From NCBI GenBank assembly GCA_902728285.1, contig CACVBU010000276.1:310001-374000 (forward strand): a stretch of DNA of 64,000 nt. The letters run 5' to 3'. This document shows, one piece after another, positions 43,335 through 54,008 of the stretch. The notes below the pieces were generated by a model. It was given only the letters and a program-made list of their open reading frames with translations, was not told where the DNA came from and made no database searches. A program made the position numbers and the translations under genes. Numbering within the stretch: position 1 is the first letter of the stretch; each line of letters starts with the position of its first letter. Origin of the DNA: Clytia hemisphaerica (taxonomy: Eukaryota > Cnidaria > Hydrozoa > Leptothecata > Clytiidae).

Positions 43335-46300
43335 CCAGCTTCCTTACCGTGAAAAGCACAGGTCGAAATCATATATCGACGCTGTGCCGACGAATCGAGA
43401 TTCTATTCAGCGCGCAATCAACGAAGACAAAAGTAACCATGACGACCATCCAAGATCTTGGATGAAGTTCAAAGTTGATATTTTTATTCCCCGTCGTTGA
43501 AAACACAACTAAAAAAAATTATCAATACTTTTTAAAAAGAGTCAGTGATAGAGAATTGTAACATCTGTTACCAGCTTTTCTCAGGATTGGCTCATTAGTT
43601 TTTTCTGATTTTTGGCACAATTATGCAAAATGGCAATGCCCAGAATGTGACGGAGCCCGATTTCGGACAAAAATATGCCGGAAAAACTGGTTTTTTGGCA
43701 TTTTCTCGAGATTTTATCATTAGTTTTTTCTGATTTTTTGCTCAAAGGTGCGTATTAACAATGCCCAAAACATGGCCGAGTCTAGCCTGTACCAGACGAA
43801 CACGGCTTTTTCCTCGACACCGTATCGTCTGTAACTTTTTACATTTATTCCCCCAGAGATTTGTGGGGGAATAAAAATCCTCGGCTTCAAGCCAAAGGAC
43901 CGTAGCTTTTGACTGCAGCAAAAACTCTACCAATAAAATTTGTCACCGCGAAGGAGTGTTTTTGTAAACAAAGCTCAAAAACAGAAGCGGGAAGAGTAGG
44001 AACTGATGTTTTGCTACATTTCGAACGAAAACATTCGAAAATATGTGACTTTAGAAACATTCTAAAACGTACCAAGAGAGTTCGAAATGTTGCAGAATGT
44101 TGTGTTTATATTTATTTTGTGCTTTGAACTTTGAAATTTGAAGAGTCACTCTTCAAAAAGTTTTTGGAATGGCTAGTCACTAGTTGTCTAGAATTATCCA
44201 GAAATTAATAGATACGAATTTATAAAGGGAAAGAGCAGAAAGATGACTACAAGAAACTTTCTCTGCAGCACTGCTTATGTTGGATTATTTTTGTTACATA
44301 AAGACTTTAATTTTGGTAAAATTGGCAAAGATTGACGAATGGTTTTATGAATTTGTCGAAGAATGGACAGTGGTGTGGTGAGACACACAAATTAATCAAA
44401 CATATCTGTATGTTGGAATGATAGTGGTTGGATTTTTGTTAAAGATTGCTCCATGGATCATCCCTGCTTCCAACAAACTTGGAAGTACATGAGTATATAC
44501 TTAGGCTCCTTGTTTTTGTTACCAAAATAAAGCACTATTTTTTCATTTCGAAAGATTTGAGTAACATTGTTTTTAAGTCAGATCGTTTCTATCGTGGACA
44601 TTTCTATTTCTATTCAGACAGTGGACATACAGAATGCATGGTAGTGTATTTCATAATGAGAAATGTTAACAAAGAGAATATATGTTACTTACGTGGGTGG
44701 TGTGGTGGCAAGCACAATTCGAGAGGCCCACCAAATACTTTTGATGATATCATGAGGAAATGTGGCTGATGTGGCTGATGGTCTACAGCTGGATTATTTT
44801 ATTTATAATTTTTAACAGAATAATCCTCGAGATAGGAGACCTTTAAAAGATACCTTTTCTTTCCTTTTGTGGATTCTACCGGAAACCACTATGAGTATAG
44901 AAATAATTATTTGAAAGTTTCGAAATAATCAAAACAAGTGATAGACCAACAGAGTGATCAAAAAATCGCGTGTTGGGATAGAGATAGGCTAGGCCGAGTC
45001 CGATTTTTGAGAAAAATTTTTTTATCGGCCGAAAATGCCGGAAATATGCCGGAAATCGCCGTTTTTCTGGATTTTCATTGGACTTTTTCCACATAATTGG
45101 TTGTTTTTTCATTCTAAAACATTATTAATAGCAATGCCCACCATCAAGCATATTTCAAGTTTCAATAAAATTGATTTTTGAAGCCGGAACTTTCTAAAAA
45201 TCGCCGGAACAGCCGATTTTCGCCGGAAAAACGGTATTTCTTGAATTTATTGAGCTGTACTTTATATTTTTTCATGAAATTTCGCACACTGATGCAAAAT
45301 GTCAATACCTAAATTGTGAGGGAGACCGATTTTCGAAAAGAATTTATTTCCGGCCGAAAATGCCGGAAATATGCCGGAAAAACTGTTTTTTTGGCATTTT
45401 CTCGAGATTTTATCATTAGTTTTTTCTGATTTTTTGCTCAAAGATGCGTATTAATAATGCCCGAAACATAGCCTAGTCCGATTTTTGAGAAAAAAATTTT
45501 TCCGGCGAAAAATGCCTGAAATATGCCGGAAACGCCGTTTTTCTAGATTTTCATTGGACTTTTTCCTTACAATTGGTTGTTTTTTCATTCAAAAAAATTA
45601 TAAATAGCAATGTCCACCATCAAGCATGTTTAAATTTTCAATAAAATTGATTTTTGAAGCCGGAACTTTCTAAAAATCGCCGGAACAGCCGATTTTCGCC
45701 GGAAAAACGGTATTTCTTGAATTTATTGAGCTGTACTTCATATATTTTTATGAAAATTTGCACACTGATGCAATATGACAATACCTAAATTGTGATGGAG
45801 CCCGATTTTCGAAAACCATTTTTGGCGGAAATATGCCGGAAAACCGGTTTTTTTGACTTTTTCTCGAATTTTCATTTTTAGTTTTTTCTGATTTTTTGCA
45901 GAAAGATGCGTATTCGCAATGCTCAAAAAATAGCCGAGTTCGATTTTTGAGAAAAAAATTTTTCCGGTTGAAAATGCTGGAAATCGCCGTTTTGCAGATT
46001 TTCATTGGATTTTTTCCTTATATTTATGTTTTTCACACAAAAACATTATTGATAACAATGCTCACCATTAAGCATGATTCAATTGTCAATAAAACTGATT
46101 TTTGCAACCAGAACTTCCTATTTATTTTTTCCCTACAATCCTTCCCTCTCCCCCATCAACAATCAATGATGAATTTATTGTGTTGTGTATTTTCGCTAAA
46201 CGCTATATTTTCTGACTGGTTTTTTTCATTTTTTTTTCGCATTGCTATCTAACTTTCATCATCAGGTAGGTCCATTCAGCATGTTGCTTGTTTCGATTCA

Positions 46301-46600
46301 ATTAAAGTGACATTTCCATAATTAATAGTTTTAGTAATTACTGTTATACATTTGGGGATCATGTAAAAGATTTCTTTCGAAAGAAACTCACTTCAATTAG
46401 ACTTGGAGGTTTTCTGGGGAATTCGTAAATAGTAAACTGCATACTGATACAGTCTGCTAGACATTAATAAGGTAATATTTGCTCTTCATCTTTGATTCTT
46501 TCGACAGTGATTAGATGGACACACGCGCAATAAAATATTTCTATTATTGGTCTTCAGAGGTTAATATATTCTTTGAAAACTTAACCTCTGATTATCATGG
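43335..46600. repeat. Inverted copy of the 26610-27165 repeat, split by a 2.7-kb insertion
   Basis: Segment 43335-43560 is the reverse complement of about 26945-27165, and 46288-46600 is the reverse complement of about 26610-26910, both diverged. Between them, about 43566-46285 is unrelated and made of the CCGGAAAT repeat family. At the junctions AGAGAATT|GTAACATC and CATGTTGC|TTGTTTCGATT the older unit stops and resumes, so the inner block is a later insertion. Confidence 0.75.
43566..46285. mobile_element. Tandemly repeated CCGGAAAT element
   Basis: Units of about 470 bp recur at about 44990, 45465 and, partially, 45930. Each contains ATGCCGGAAATATGCCGGAA, TTTTCATTGGACTTTTTCC and TTGAAGCCGGAACTTTCTAAAAATCGCCGGAA. 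The start TTACCAGCTTTTCTCAGGAT and end TGCTATCTAACTTTCATCATCAGGTAG match the block at 58260-61190. No protein recognised. Confidence 0.7.
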
Positions 46601-47120
46601 TCAAAATATATTGACATTTTAGTGTATTTTAACGTTTTTCAGCATTTAATGTTTGGGCGAGAATTAACCATTTTAGCACTCCCACTTTCTTTCATTGAAT
46701 ATTTCGGTTTTAGAGGGGTTCGGTGGCTTCTAGGCTATATTCCAAGCCTTATTAGAGCAAATTTGAGCTTTTAAAGGTCCTAAGTCTTAAGTCTTATGTT
46801 ACAACTCAGAGTTAAAACTCTACTTTCCAACTGTAGTTTAAGGCGCTTAAAAATCGAAAGCAGCCGGCGAGGCGACCTTTTTTTCCGATGTGTTCTGAGA
46901 GCATATTTCAGCTAGAAATTTTGATCTGTTTTGATCAATTCTTGGAAAATTAATCAGCTAGAAATGATGGTGTGTTCTGGTGAGACAGGGGTATAATCAA
47001 GGTCATCCATCTACCGTGTACTTGTTGTCTAGGTAACCCTAGAAAGCTATAGAACACGTCTTTTAAGTAAACAGGGGTATAACCAAGAGAAAATTGATGC
47101 AATCTTGTTGCCTAGTAACC
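46601..47120. other. Non-coding region
   Basis: No exon seen. The phrases GTGAGACAGGGGTATAATCAAG (46980) and AAACAGGGGTATAACCAAG (47070) are direct repeats about 90 bp apart, perhaps ends of a CACCCC-family relative. Confidence 0.4.
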
Positions 47121-49624
47121 CTACCGGGTGACCCACGAAAAAGTATAAGAGTTTGGAGGGTAACTGTGTCCGAAAAAAATTGAATTTTAACTAAATTCTT
47201 TTTTCGTGGTAAAGAGGAAAGGCAAACTTAAATTTTGATGTATCATTTTTTAATTTTATGAAAGTAGTTATCGAGATATGGAGGTAAAAAGTCATTATAA
47301 AAAACAGTCAAAAAACGTCAAAAAGACAGTAATAAATTTGTATCAGAACAAACATCTTTCCTTTGATCATTCCTATTTCTTTGTCTTAAAAGTTTCGTTA
47401 AAAAAATAATAAGCAGATATTCAATGGGTAAAATTTGGTTATTGAGATTTATTAACCCAAAGTGATGTAATATTCAACGAGGCGAAGCCGAGTTGAATAT
47501 ACATCACCGAGGGTTAATAAATCTAACTAGGTCACAGTGTGGATCTAAACCACACTGAAACGACCGCCTTCCATCACGCATCACGCTCGTAAAAGAGTGC
47601 GCGCACATTATTAACGCCTACATGTCATCTCCAGTACATTTTAGATTGTTCATTGAAAACAGATTACAATATAGTCATTTTTCATGTCTCGATTATTCAA
47701 TTCCGAATAAAAGACATTTAGGGGAAAAAAATCTCTGATCATTTGCTGGATCTAAGTTGTTACAAGCTCTGACGATTGCTGCTTTCAACTGATTGATGGT
47801 TTGGGGTTGCTGGTTGACAGGAACATTCCCAATGGGTGCGTTTTAAATGGCCCAAAATTCGATATTACTTATTATTATATACCTGTAGGCAAAAACAGCC
47901 ATTGAATAATTCCTGATATACCATGGCTATTATACCACGGTATAATCTTTTTTTCAAATTTTGCTTTCAAAGTTTGATTTTTTTGTCGCTCTTGTTGTTA
48001 TATCAAAGAAATTCATTAAAATAAATCCATTGTCAATTTCATGAACAATTTTTATGACTCAAAGTAATTAAGAAAATCATTAAAAAAGAAAATCATTCGA
48101 ACGTTCGATTATGGGAGTGTTGTATGTGAAACATTCGGCAATTGACACAATTATTTTTTTTTTGATTTTTGCCTCTAGGTATATAATAAAACATATATTC
48201 GATAGGTTTTCGTTTGTTATCGACCGCCGGAGGCGGTTTCTTTCATAGTGGTACGCTAATCTCGTTTTGCCTTGGCTCATTACTTTGTCTGCCATTTACT
48301 TTCGGTTTTGCAGTGACTGCAAAAAAAGGAATAACAGGTAAGACAGGATAAACAAAACAAAACCAAACAAAAAAAACGACCAAGGGACTTTGTGTGCAGC
48401 CTGAAGACTCTGGTTAAGGTGTGGCTCTTAGCTAATGGGTTGAAAACCCTTATGTCTACAAATGCTAATTGCCCCTTCACCCAGAAGTCTTTGACTGCGA
48501 CATCCGTTCTCGATCCTTCCGTCTTGATGGCTGTCTTGTATGTCATCCGTTCGCCAGTCAATGGAGTAAGTGTAGGTTCGACTATAACATGGTTGCTGAT
48601 TTCTTTTGCGATCTCGGCGGTAAGATCACGAAGCTCGTTGTGTCGGGAGATGATGAAACCGCCCCTAGGACAGTTCATTGCGTGTTGGATGTAGAAAGCC
48701 AAACCACAGACACATGTTGTTGGTAGACGCCTCAACGGGATGTTATAGCGAATAAAGATTGCATCCCAGAAGGCTTGTTTCTTAAGATAGAATCCATTTG
48801 ACTTGATTGGCAGAGCTGTCAACCAAAGGGAAGCACCCTTCTCCGTAGAAGCTTCAATCGATTTTAGCTTCAATTGGCATTGAATCTCTTCTTTGATGTC
48901 ATCAAGTTGTTTTTGGTTGTCCCTCCGTTTGTCTGCCCTGATCGCTATTTTGATCTTCATTTGCTCTTTGGCATCTTCCTCATACACTTTTTGGTGATCT
49001 TTTAGCTTTTCTCTCGAAGAACGAGTCACTTTGATGGAATTTATGTACTCTCGTTCGCACATCTCTGACGGAATGATAAGTCCCATCCCACCAAATCTTG
49101 GTGGAAGGGAGAGCAGTTTACGATCCAGAGAGTTGAACTCATGCCCTTGGAAGAGAGTCTTGATCAATGCATCGATGGCTTCATCTAGAGGTTTAAGGTG
49201 TTCTGATATGTTTGGTGTCGTCCTCATGATATATACATATCTGTGTCGTAGACCATGGATAAACGCAGCGAAGGCAAGATGTGGTTGAGTCTTTGCGATA
49301 TGTTGAAGAAGGTGGAGTTCTGATACCCACTCCTCGACTTTCTTCTCCATAAAGGCGTCTTTTGTTGGTTCATCACTGATGATAGTGCCAAGATGTCTTC
49401 TACTACCCCTCGTTGTTATATTGATCGATATATGATATACTGTTTTTTATAATGACTTTTGACGTTACACCTCAATATCTCGATAACTACTTTTCCAAAG
49501 TTAAAAATGATACATCAAAATTTAAGTTTGCCATTCCTCTTTACCATGAAAAAAGAATTTAGTTAAAATTCAATTTTTTTCGGACACAGTTACCCTCCAA
49601 ACTTTTTCGTGGGTCACCCGGTAG
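47121..49624. mobile_element. Element with inverted repeats of about 185 bp carrying a retroelement ORF
   Basis: Left arm 47121-47308 begins CTACCGGGTGACCCACGAAA. The right arm 49438-49624 is its reverse complement with modest divergence. Between them lies a second palindrome at 47448-47528 (GATTTATTAACCC.. / ..GGGTTAATAAATC around GAGGCGAAGCC) and a minus-strand open frame at 48280-49350. No target duplication was clear. Confidence 0.75.
48280..49350 (-). CDS. Retroelement-derived ORF (C-terminal region of a reverse-transcriptase polyprotein)
   Basis: A 356-residue frame. The N-terminal third has KTQPHLAFAAFIHGLRHRY, RTTPNISEHLKPLDEAI and LPPRFGGMGLIIP. The middle is a charged coiled-coil-like stretch. 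The end has GASLWLTALPIKSNGFYLKK, then TCVCGLAFYIQHAMNCPRGG (a Cys-Cys-His-Cys type zinc-knuckle arrangement), ISRHNELRDLTAEI and FVDIRVFNPLA. From memory, this domain follows reverse transcriptase in a retroelement group widespread in cnidarian and mollusc genomes; the clade is uncertain. No polymerase box is present, so this is a 5'-truncated or captured piece. The last residues after RVFRLHTKSLGRF lose similarity and probably run into unrelated sequence. Confidence 0.75.
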   Translation of the reverse strand: MEKKVEEWVSELHLLQHIAKTQPHLAFAAFIHGLRHRYVYIMRTTPNISEHLKPLDEAIDALIKTLFQGHEFNSLDRKLLSLPPRFGGMGLIIPSEMCEREYINSIKVTRSSREKLKDHQKVYEEDAKEQMKIKIAIRADKRRDNQKQLDDIKEEIQCQLKLKSIEASTEKGASLWLTALPIKSNGFYLKKQAFWDAIFIRYNIPLRRLPTTCVCGLAFYIQHAMNCPRGGFIISRHNELRDLTAEIAKEISNHVIVEPTLTPLTGERMTYKTAIKTEGSRTDVAVKDFWVKGQLAFVDIRVFNPLAKSHTLTRVFRLHTKSLGRFFCLVLFCLSCLTCYSFFCSHCKTESKWQTK

Positions 49625-50619
49625 AAATTTTCAGAACACATCTTTCGTGGAGCAAAACAAATATCTTACAAGTTTATCTTGGCAAACTGTTGTTCCTATA
49701 TTTTAAAACACATCAAACCATAAAGTAATGATAAGTTTAGGGAGACAAATAGTGCGATAAAGGTTTTCTAGAAATCAGAACACATCATTTGTATAAAAAA
49801 TTGAATGGCCATAACATTTGGTCTCCTAGAAGATAAGAACACATATTTCTAAATAATCTCTCCGCCGGCTGCTTCTGAAAAATCATTTTGTGGTGTTTGG
49901 AATTTCGCCGGGAAATCCCCCCTTTGTCTCAAATATTTTGTCCATGATTGTAGCTGCACGGGACTTGGACGTCGTATGATTCGGAAGACGTCTCCGTTCA
50001 AACTCCGGTAGGAAATCTGTTGCCGATGTTATTCGATGACTAAATTGTACCAAGAGCGTTCAAATGTTCTTTTCATATCTCTCAAACAGATAAACCTGTC
50101 AATATCAAAAGAAATTCTTCAGGCTTAAATTTGTGTGATTCTACGTTTTACGGATTAGATTGAAGTCTAAATTATAATTTAGTTACAATGAAGACGAAAT
50201 AATGGCGGCAACAAAATGGGCAGTGATTTTCTCTTTTTCTTCATCTCATCTGCTCGAACATTTTTTTATTTTTTTCTTTTGTTGGAAAAGATGAAGAATT
50301 GTCAGTAAAGGTTTGTTTCTATCTGAATTTTAGAGCTCTCATCTGCGTATCTAAATCTAGGTTTTAAAATTGTGAAATCTTCCATACATAGATCATAAAT
50401 ATTGGGCCATTCCAGTTTTTATTCGTTACCCCCCAATATATCCAGATGACTGATGTTGTTTTTTCTGAAAGCTTGATTTCCTAGTGTGACTAACTGTAAG
50501 GGGAATTCGAATTAGTTTTCATTAACCACAGGAGTACATCGAAAAGTTGGAAGATTTCTTGTAAATACCTTTTTGTGATTCAAGACGATTATTCAAGTTG
50601 AATGAGCGGTTGGTTCGAA
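49625..50619. other. Non-coding region
   Basis: AT-rich with no supported exon. TCAGAACACATC-like phrases occur several times at 49630-49860, suggesting an old repeat. Confidence 0.4.
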
Positions 50620-51431
50620 ACGCAGGAGACAGGACGCAGGAGACAGGACACAGGACGCAGGTCATACAAACTACAGACCGGAAAATTGTAACACACTCGT
50701 AACATATAATGTATAAAATGTTTCTAAAAACATTATACGCAATGGAAAATTATATATTATACAAAATACGCTATTTAAAAGATTTTTCAATGACAAGCCA
50801 TCAAAATGCATCAAAATGCTGATAGTGCAAGTAGATATAGATTTATATATTTTGAAAACATTAAATGCTCCAAGAGAGCTGTTTTAGAGATATGAAAATA
50901 GTGACGTCATTTTCATCAAAAATACGAGATAGGGAATGAAAATATTGATATATTAAGAAAATACAAACCTTTGACGCTATTTTAGTCAATTTTTGTTATC
51001 ATACCCAAGGTGATGCAGGAGATATAATGAGATATGATATAGCGATTGTGAAATAGCTATTTTCCTGTTGGGGCTGTTTAAAGATGAGATAAATATTTTT
51101 AACACATGTATTTTGTGTATAACATATATGTCACATGTCAATGACATTGAAAAGATAACTGCTACTATACATGCGTGATTTATGTGTAATATATAATACA
51201 AGTATTACAGGTCCGTGTTATACACGGCACAAAATGCAAAAGCACGTGGCAAGCATGTGGATAGATTTTGACCTTTAAAAAGGTTCTAGACCAATAAAAT
51301 ACCTTCAGAATGATATTTCTAACAATTACAAGTGTTTTCAAACATTTTCTTTGTCTTTTACAGCAATTAAAGCTGACCTGTCAGCACTGACCTGCGTCCT
51401 GTGTCCTGCCTCCTGGGTCCTGTGTCCTGTG
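50620..51431. mobile_element. Element with iterated CAGGACACAGGACGCAGG ends
   Basis: Left terminus 50620-50664 consists of CAGGAGACAGGACG-type words. Right terminus 51387-51431 is the inverted equivalent (TGACCTGCGTCCTGTGTCCT...). Each end is itself four to five tandem copies of a 7- to 10-bp word. The interior is AT-rich and non-coding. Confidence 0.75.
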
Positions 51432-52422
51432 AATGAGAGAATGTGACTTGAAATCTTCACCATAAAATTAGCTTAGTAATCAATAAACTGTCAATTATGA
51501 GAGTTTTTTCAGGAAGTTTAAAGGCCATTTCAGTTTAATCGAAAACGGGAACTTATTGAGCAGTGAAACGTCAAATTGAGAGCATCAAATGTATCATCTT
51601 ATCATCATTGTATGAAGAATGGAAAATAAAAAATGTTGCTGTATTTACGACTTTTTTGAGGTCGAAATGATGCGCTTTAAAAGACCAAATAATAGGGTAT
51701 TTTGATTTCAAAACAATCGTGTACAGTTAGGAACATTTGGCGAGTTCCTGTACGCAACCGCGATCGTAAAAAATCATAACAACACTTATTAAAAAATGAC
51801 GTTCGTGTCTTTTCGCACTTTTTTTAGCCTAGGCGATGTAGCAAACATAGTAAATATAAGCACATTGTGCTTTTAATTGGCTGAAATTTTTTTTTGCGTC
51901 GGAAAAACTTTTTTAAACTTTCAGCAATGATTGACCAAACTGTTACAATGAAAATTATCCAGCGCATTTTTTATCTTCTTATCTTCTTAATCTTCAATGA
52001 AGCACTCAAAGTTTACTGAATTTATTGCACATTAGATATTCTTATAATTATTGATATTCACTAAAACACCGTTCGTCGTGCGCTGCGGTGGAGTGTATGA
52101 CTTAACTCGCGCGGTAACTAACTCGCCATTTGTTGGAAGTTGATCATATTGGGCGTTTTGGCGTCACCACCCTCGAAGCTAGCGGGCGCCCCTGTCTTTC
52201 CGCAACTCTTTCCACCATTTTTGATGGCCATAACAATAGATCCAAAATGGCGCCATAATCTTGGAAGATAATTTGTTTTGATCTCCAGCTTTGGGAAGTA
52301 GCAATGTTTTTGGTTGTTTTTGATGGAAAATAGTAAGAAACTTAAGTTTGCAAGTGGCATTTAGTTTTTGCTGGCTTTTAGAATGGCAGGATCCTGGATG
52401 GTTTCCCCAACTGGTGTAGGCT
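51432..52422. other. Non-coding region
   Basis: No convincing exon. A GC-richer block at 52110-52270 (GGCGTCACCACCCTCGAAGC, CCAAAATGGCGCCATAATC) has open frames without splice support or family resemblance. Confidence 0.4.
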
Positions 52423-53934
52423 AGCTGAACATGTTCAAAAATCTGAGGCAAAATTTGGCTGTTTTTTGGACATTTGGATTCTTGTTACATTTTTATCAAT
52501 AAAATCTATTGAAGTTTGGTTAGATGTTTGGTTTTTTTGTCAGTCCTTTCAAAAAATAAATCCTCTTTATAAATATATACTTTATTCAAGACAAAGTTGA
52601 CTACATCTGAAACAAGTGTTAAATTACTCCAAAACAAAAAAATGATAAAAATGTAACAAAGCAAAATTTTGAAAAATGATAAAAGCTTTAATAACTTGAT
52701 TTATAGTTGTCGTATTGCTCTAAAATTTTCAATATGGGTAGAAGGGGGTGTTCTAAGCTTATTTCCAAGAAATTAGCTTCCAATACAATGAAATGATAAA
52801 CTTGTAACACTTTTTCTAGCAAGAAATGGACAATTTTATCAATCTTTTTTTGAAAGATTTATTGTTTATGACAAAAAAACTCAAACTAAGCCCTTCATAG
52901 CATTCCAACTATCGATTTCAATAAGTTTCAATTTTCTTTATCAACAGAAATAAGATAAAAATGTAACAAAAAACATATCACCGTGAAGATGCTGAATTTT
53001 AGGCTAAATTAGATAGGTTTATCATCAAGTGAATTTATACAATGTATAATTGTTTATTATTGAATGATATTTTGTGAACTGTTACTTCAAACTTCCAACT
53101 GAACTTAAAACTAGGATTTAAGACATAAGAAACATAGTTAAATCCCAAAAATTTGATAAAACCGTAACATATGAAAAGATTTGGAACTTTATAAATATTG
53201 TTACATAAATATCACTATTTTGTCTTTTTAAAGGCATCTGATTCATTATAACCTATCTAGGACCCTTCACTTACCAAATCAACATATAAAATATATATAT
53301 TTTATACAAGAAAATTACTTTCAAGTATAAAATCTGATCAAAATGTAACGCACGTAGCAAACAAATTTGGACTACTCAGAAGTCTTCATACTCGAAAATT
53401 TTGTAATATCTCAATCATAAGCTTGCCAGCTTTTAACTAAAGAAAATGACAATGAAAAAAGGTTTAGGAAGGTTTTACTACTCAAATAGTGTAATCAATA
53501 GTTATTGACCAAGAAAATTGACCAAGCTAAATGGTTTGATAAAAATAAATTAGATATGGCAGAATTGAAAAATCTTTGGACGGAAGCTTAACTGACAGGA
53601 TGTTACAATTTTATCATTTTTTGTGTCATTGAACTTAATTCAAATTCACTAAATAGGTAATTCTAACCAATTAAGTGAGTTATTTGCGATGAACTAACTT
53701 ATTACTACACACATGAGATAAAATAGTAACAATGTTATTTTTTTATCATTTCTCTGTACTGAATGCAAATTTTGACATTTTGACTAAGCGGTATCATTTT
53801 AAATATTGCAGCGGGTCTTTTCTGAAAATTATAGATCCCAATGTTGAGAATTGTCAATTTTATAGCAAAAAATCGATTTTAGTGAATTTTGAGATGTCCA
53901 ATGCATTGCCTCAGATTTTTGAACATGTTCAGCT
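52423..53934. mobile_element. Terminal-inverted-repeat element with a regularly iterated GATAAAAATGTAACA motif
   Basis: AGCTGAACATGTTCAAAAAT plus CTGAGGC at 52423-52450 is repeated in inverted orientation at 53908-53934. Inside, the word GATAAAAATGTAACA or a close variant occurs about every 150-250 bp: near 52641, 52794, 52952, 53154, 53337 and 53718, and inverted near 52485 and 53602. No long reading frame. Confidence 0.75.
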
Positions 53935-54008
53935 CTAAAACATTGAGCGCGACGACCTATTTTCCCGTTCCTATTATTCACTTTATATACATTGTTTCTT
54001 TTGGCTTT

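Noticed and set aside
44446-44769. 107-codon frame with several Cys and aromatic residues
   Set aside because: No splice sites, signal peptide or domain pattern; it begins inside repeat-rich sequence.
52118-52451. Overlapping minus-strand frames near 52.2 kb
   Set aside because: They run into the terminal repeat of the 52423-53934 element, and part of the frame is translated repeat end.
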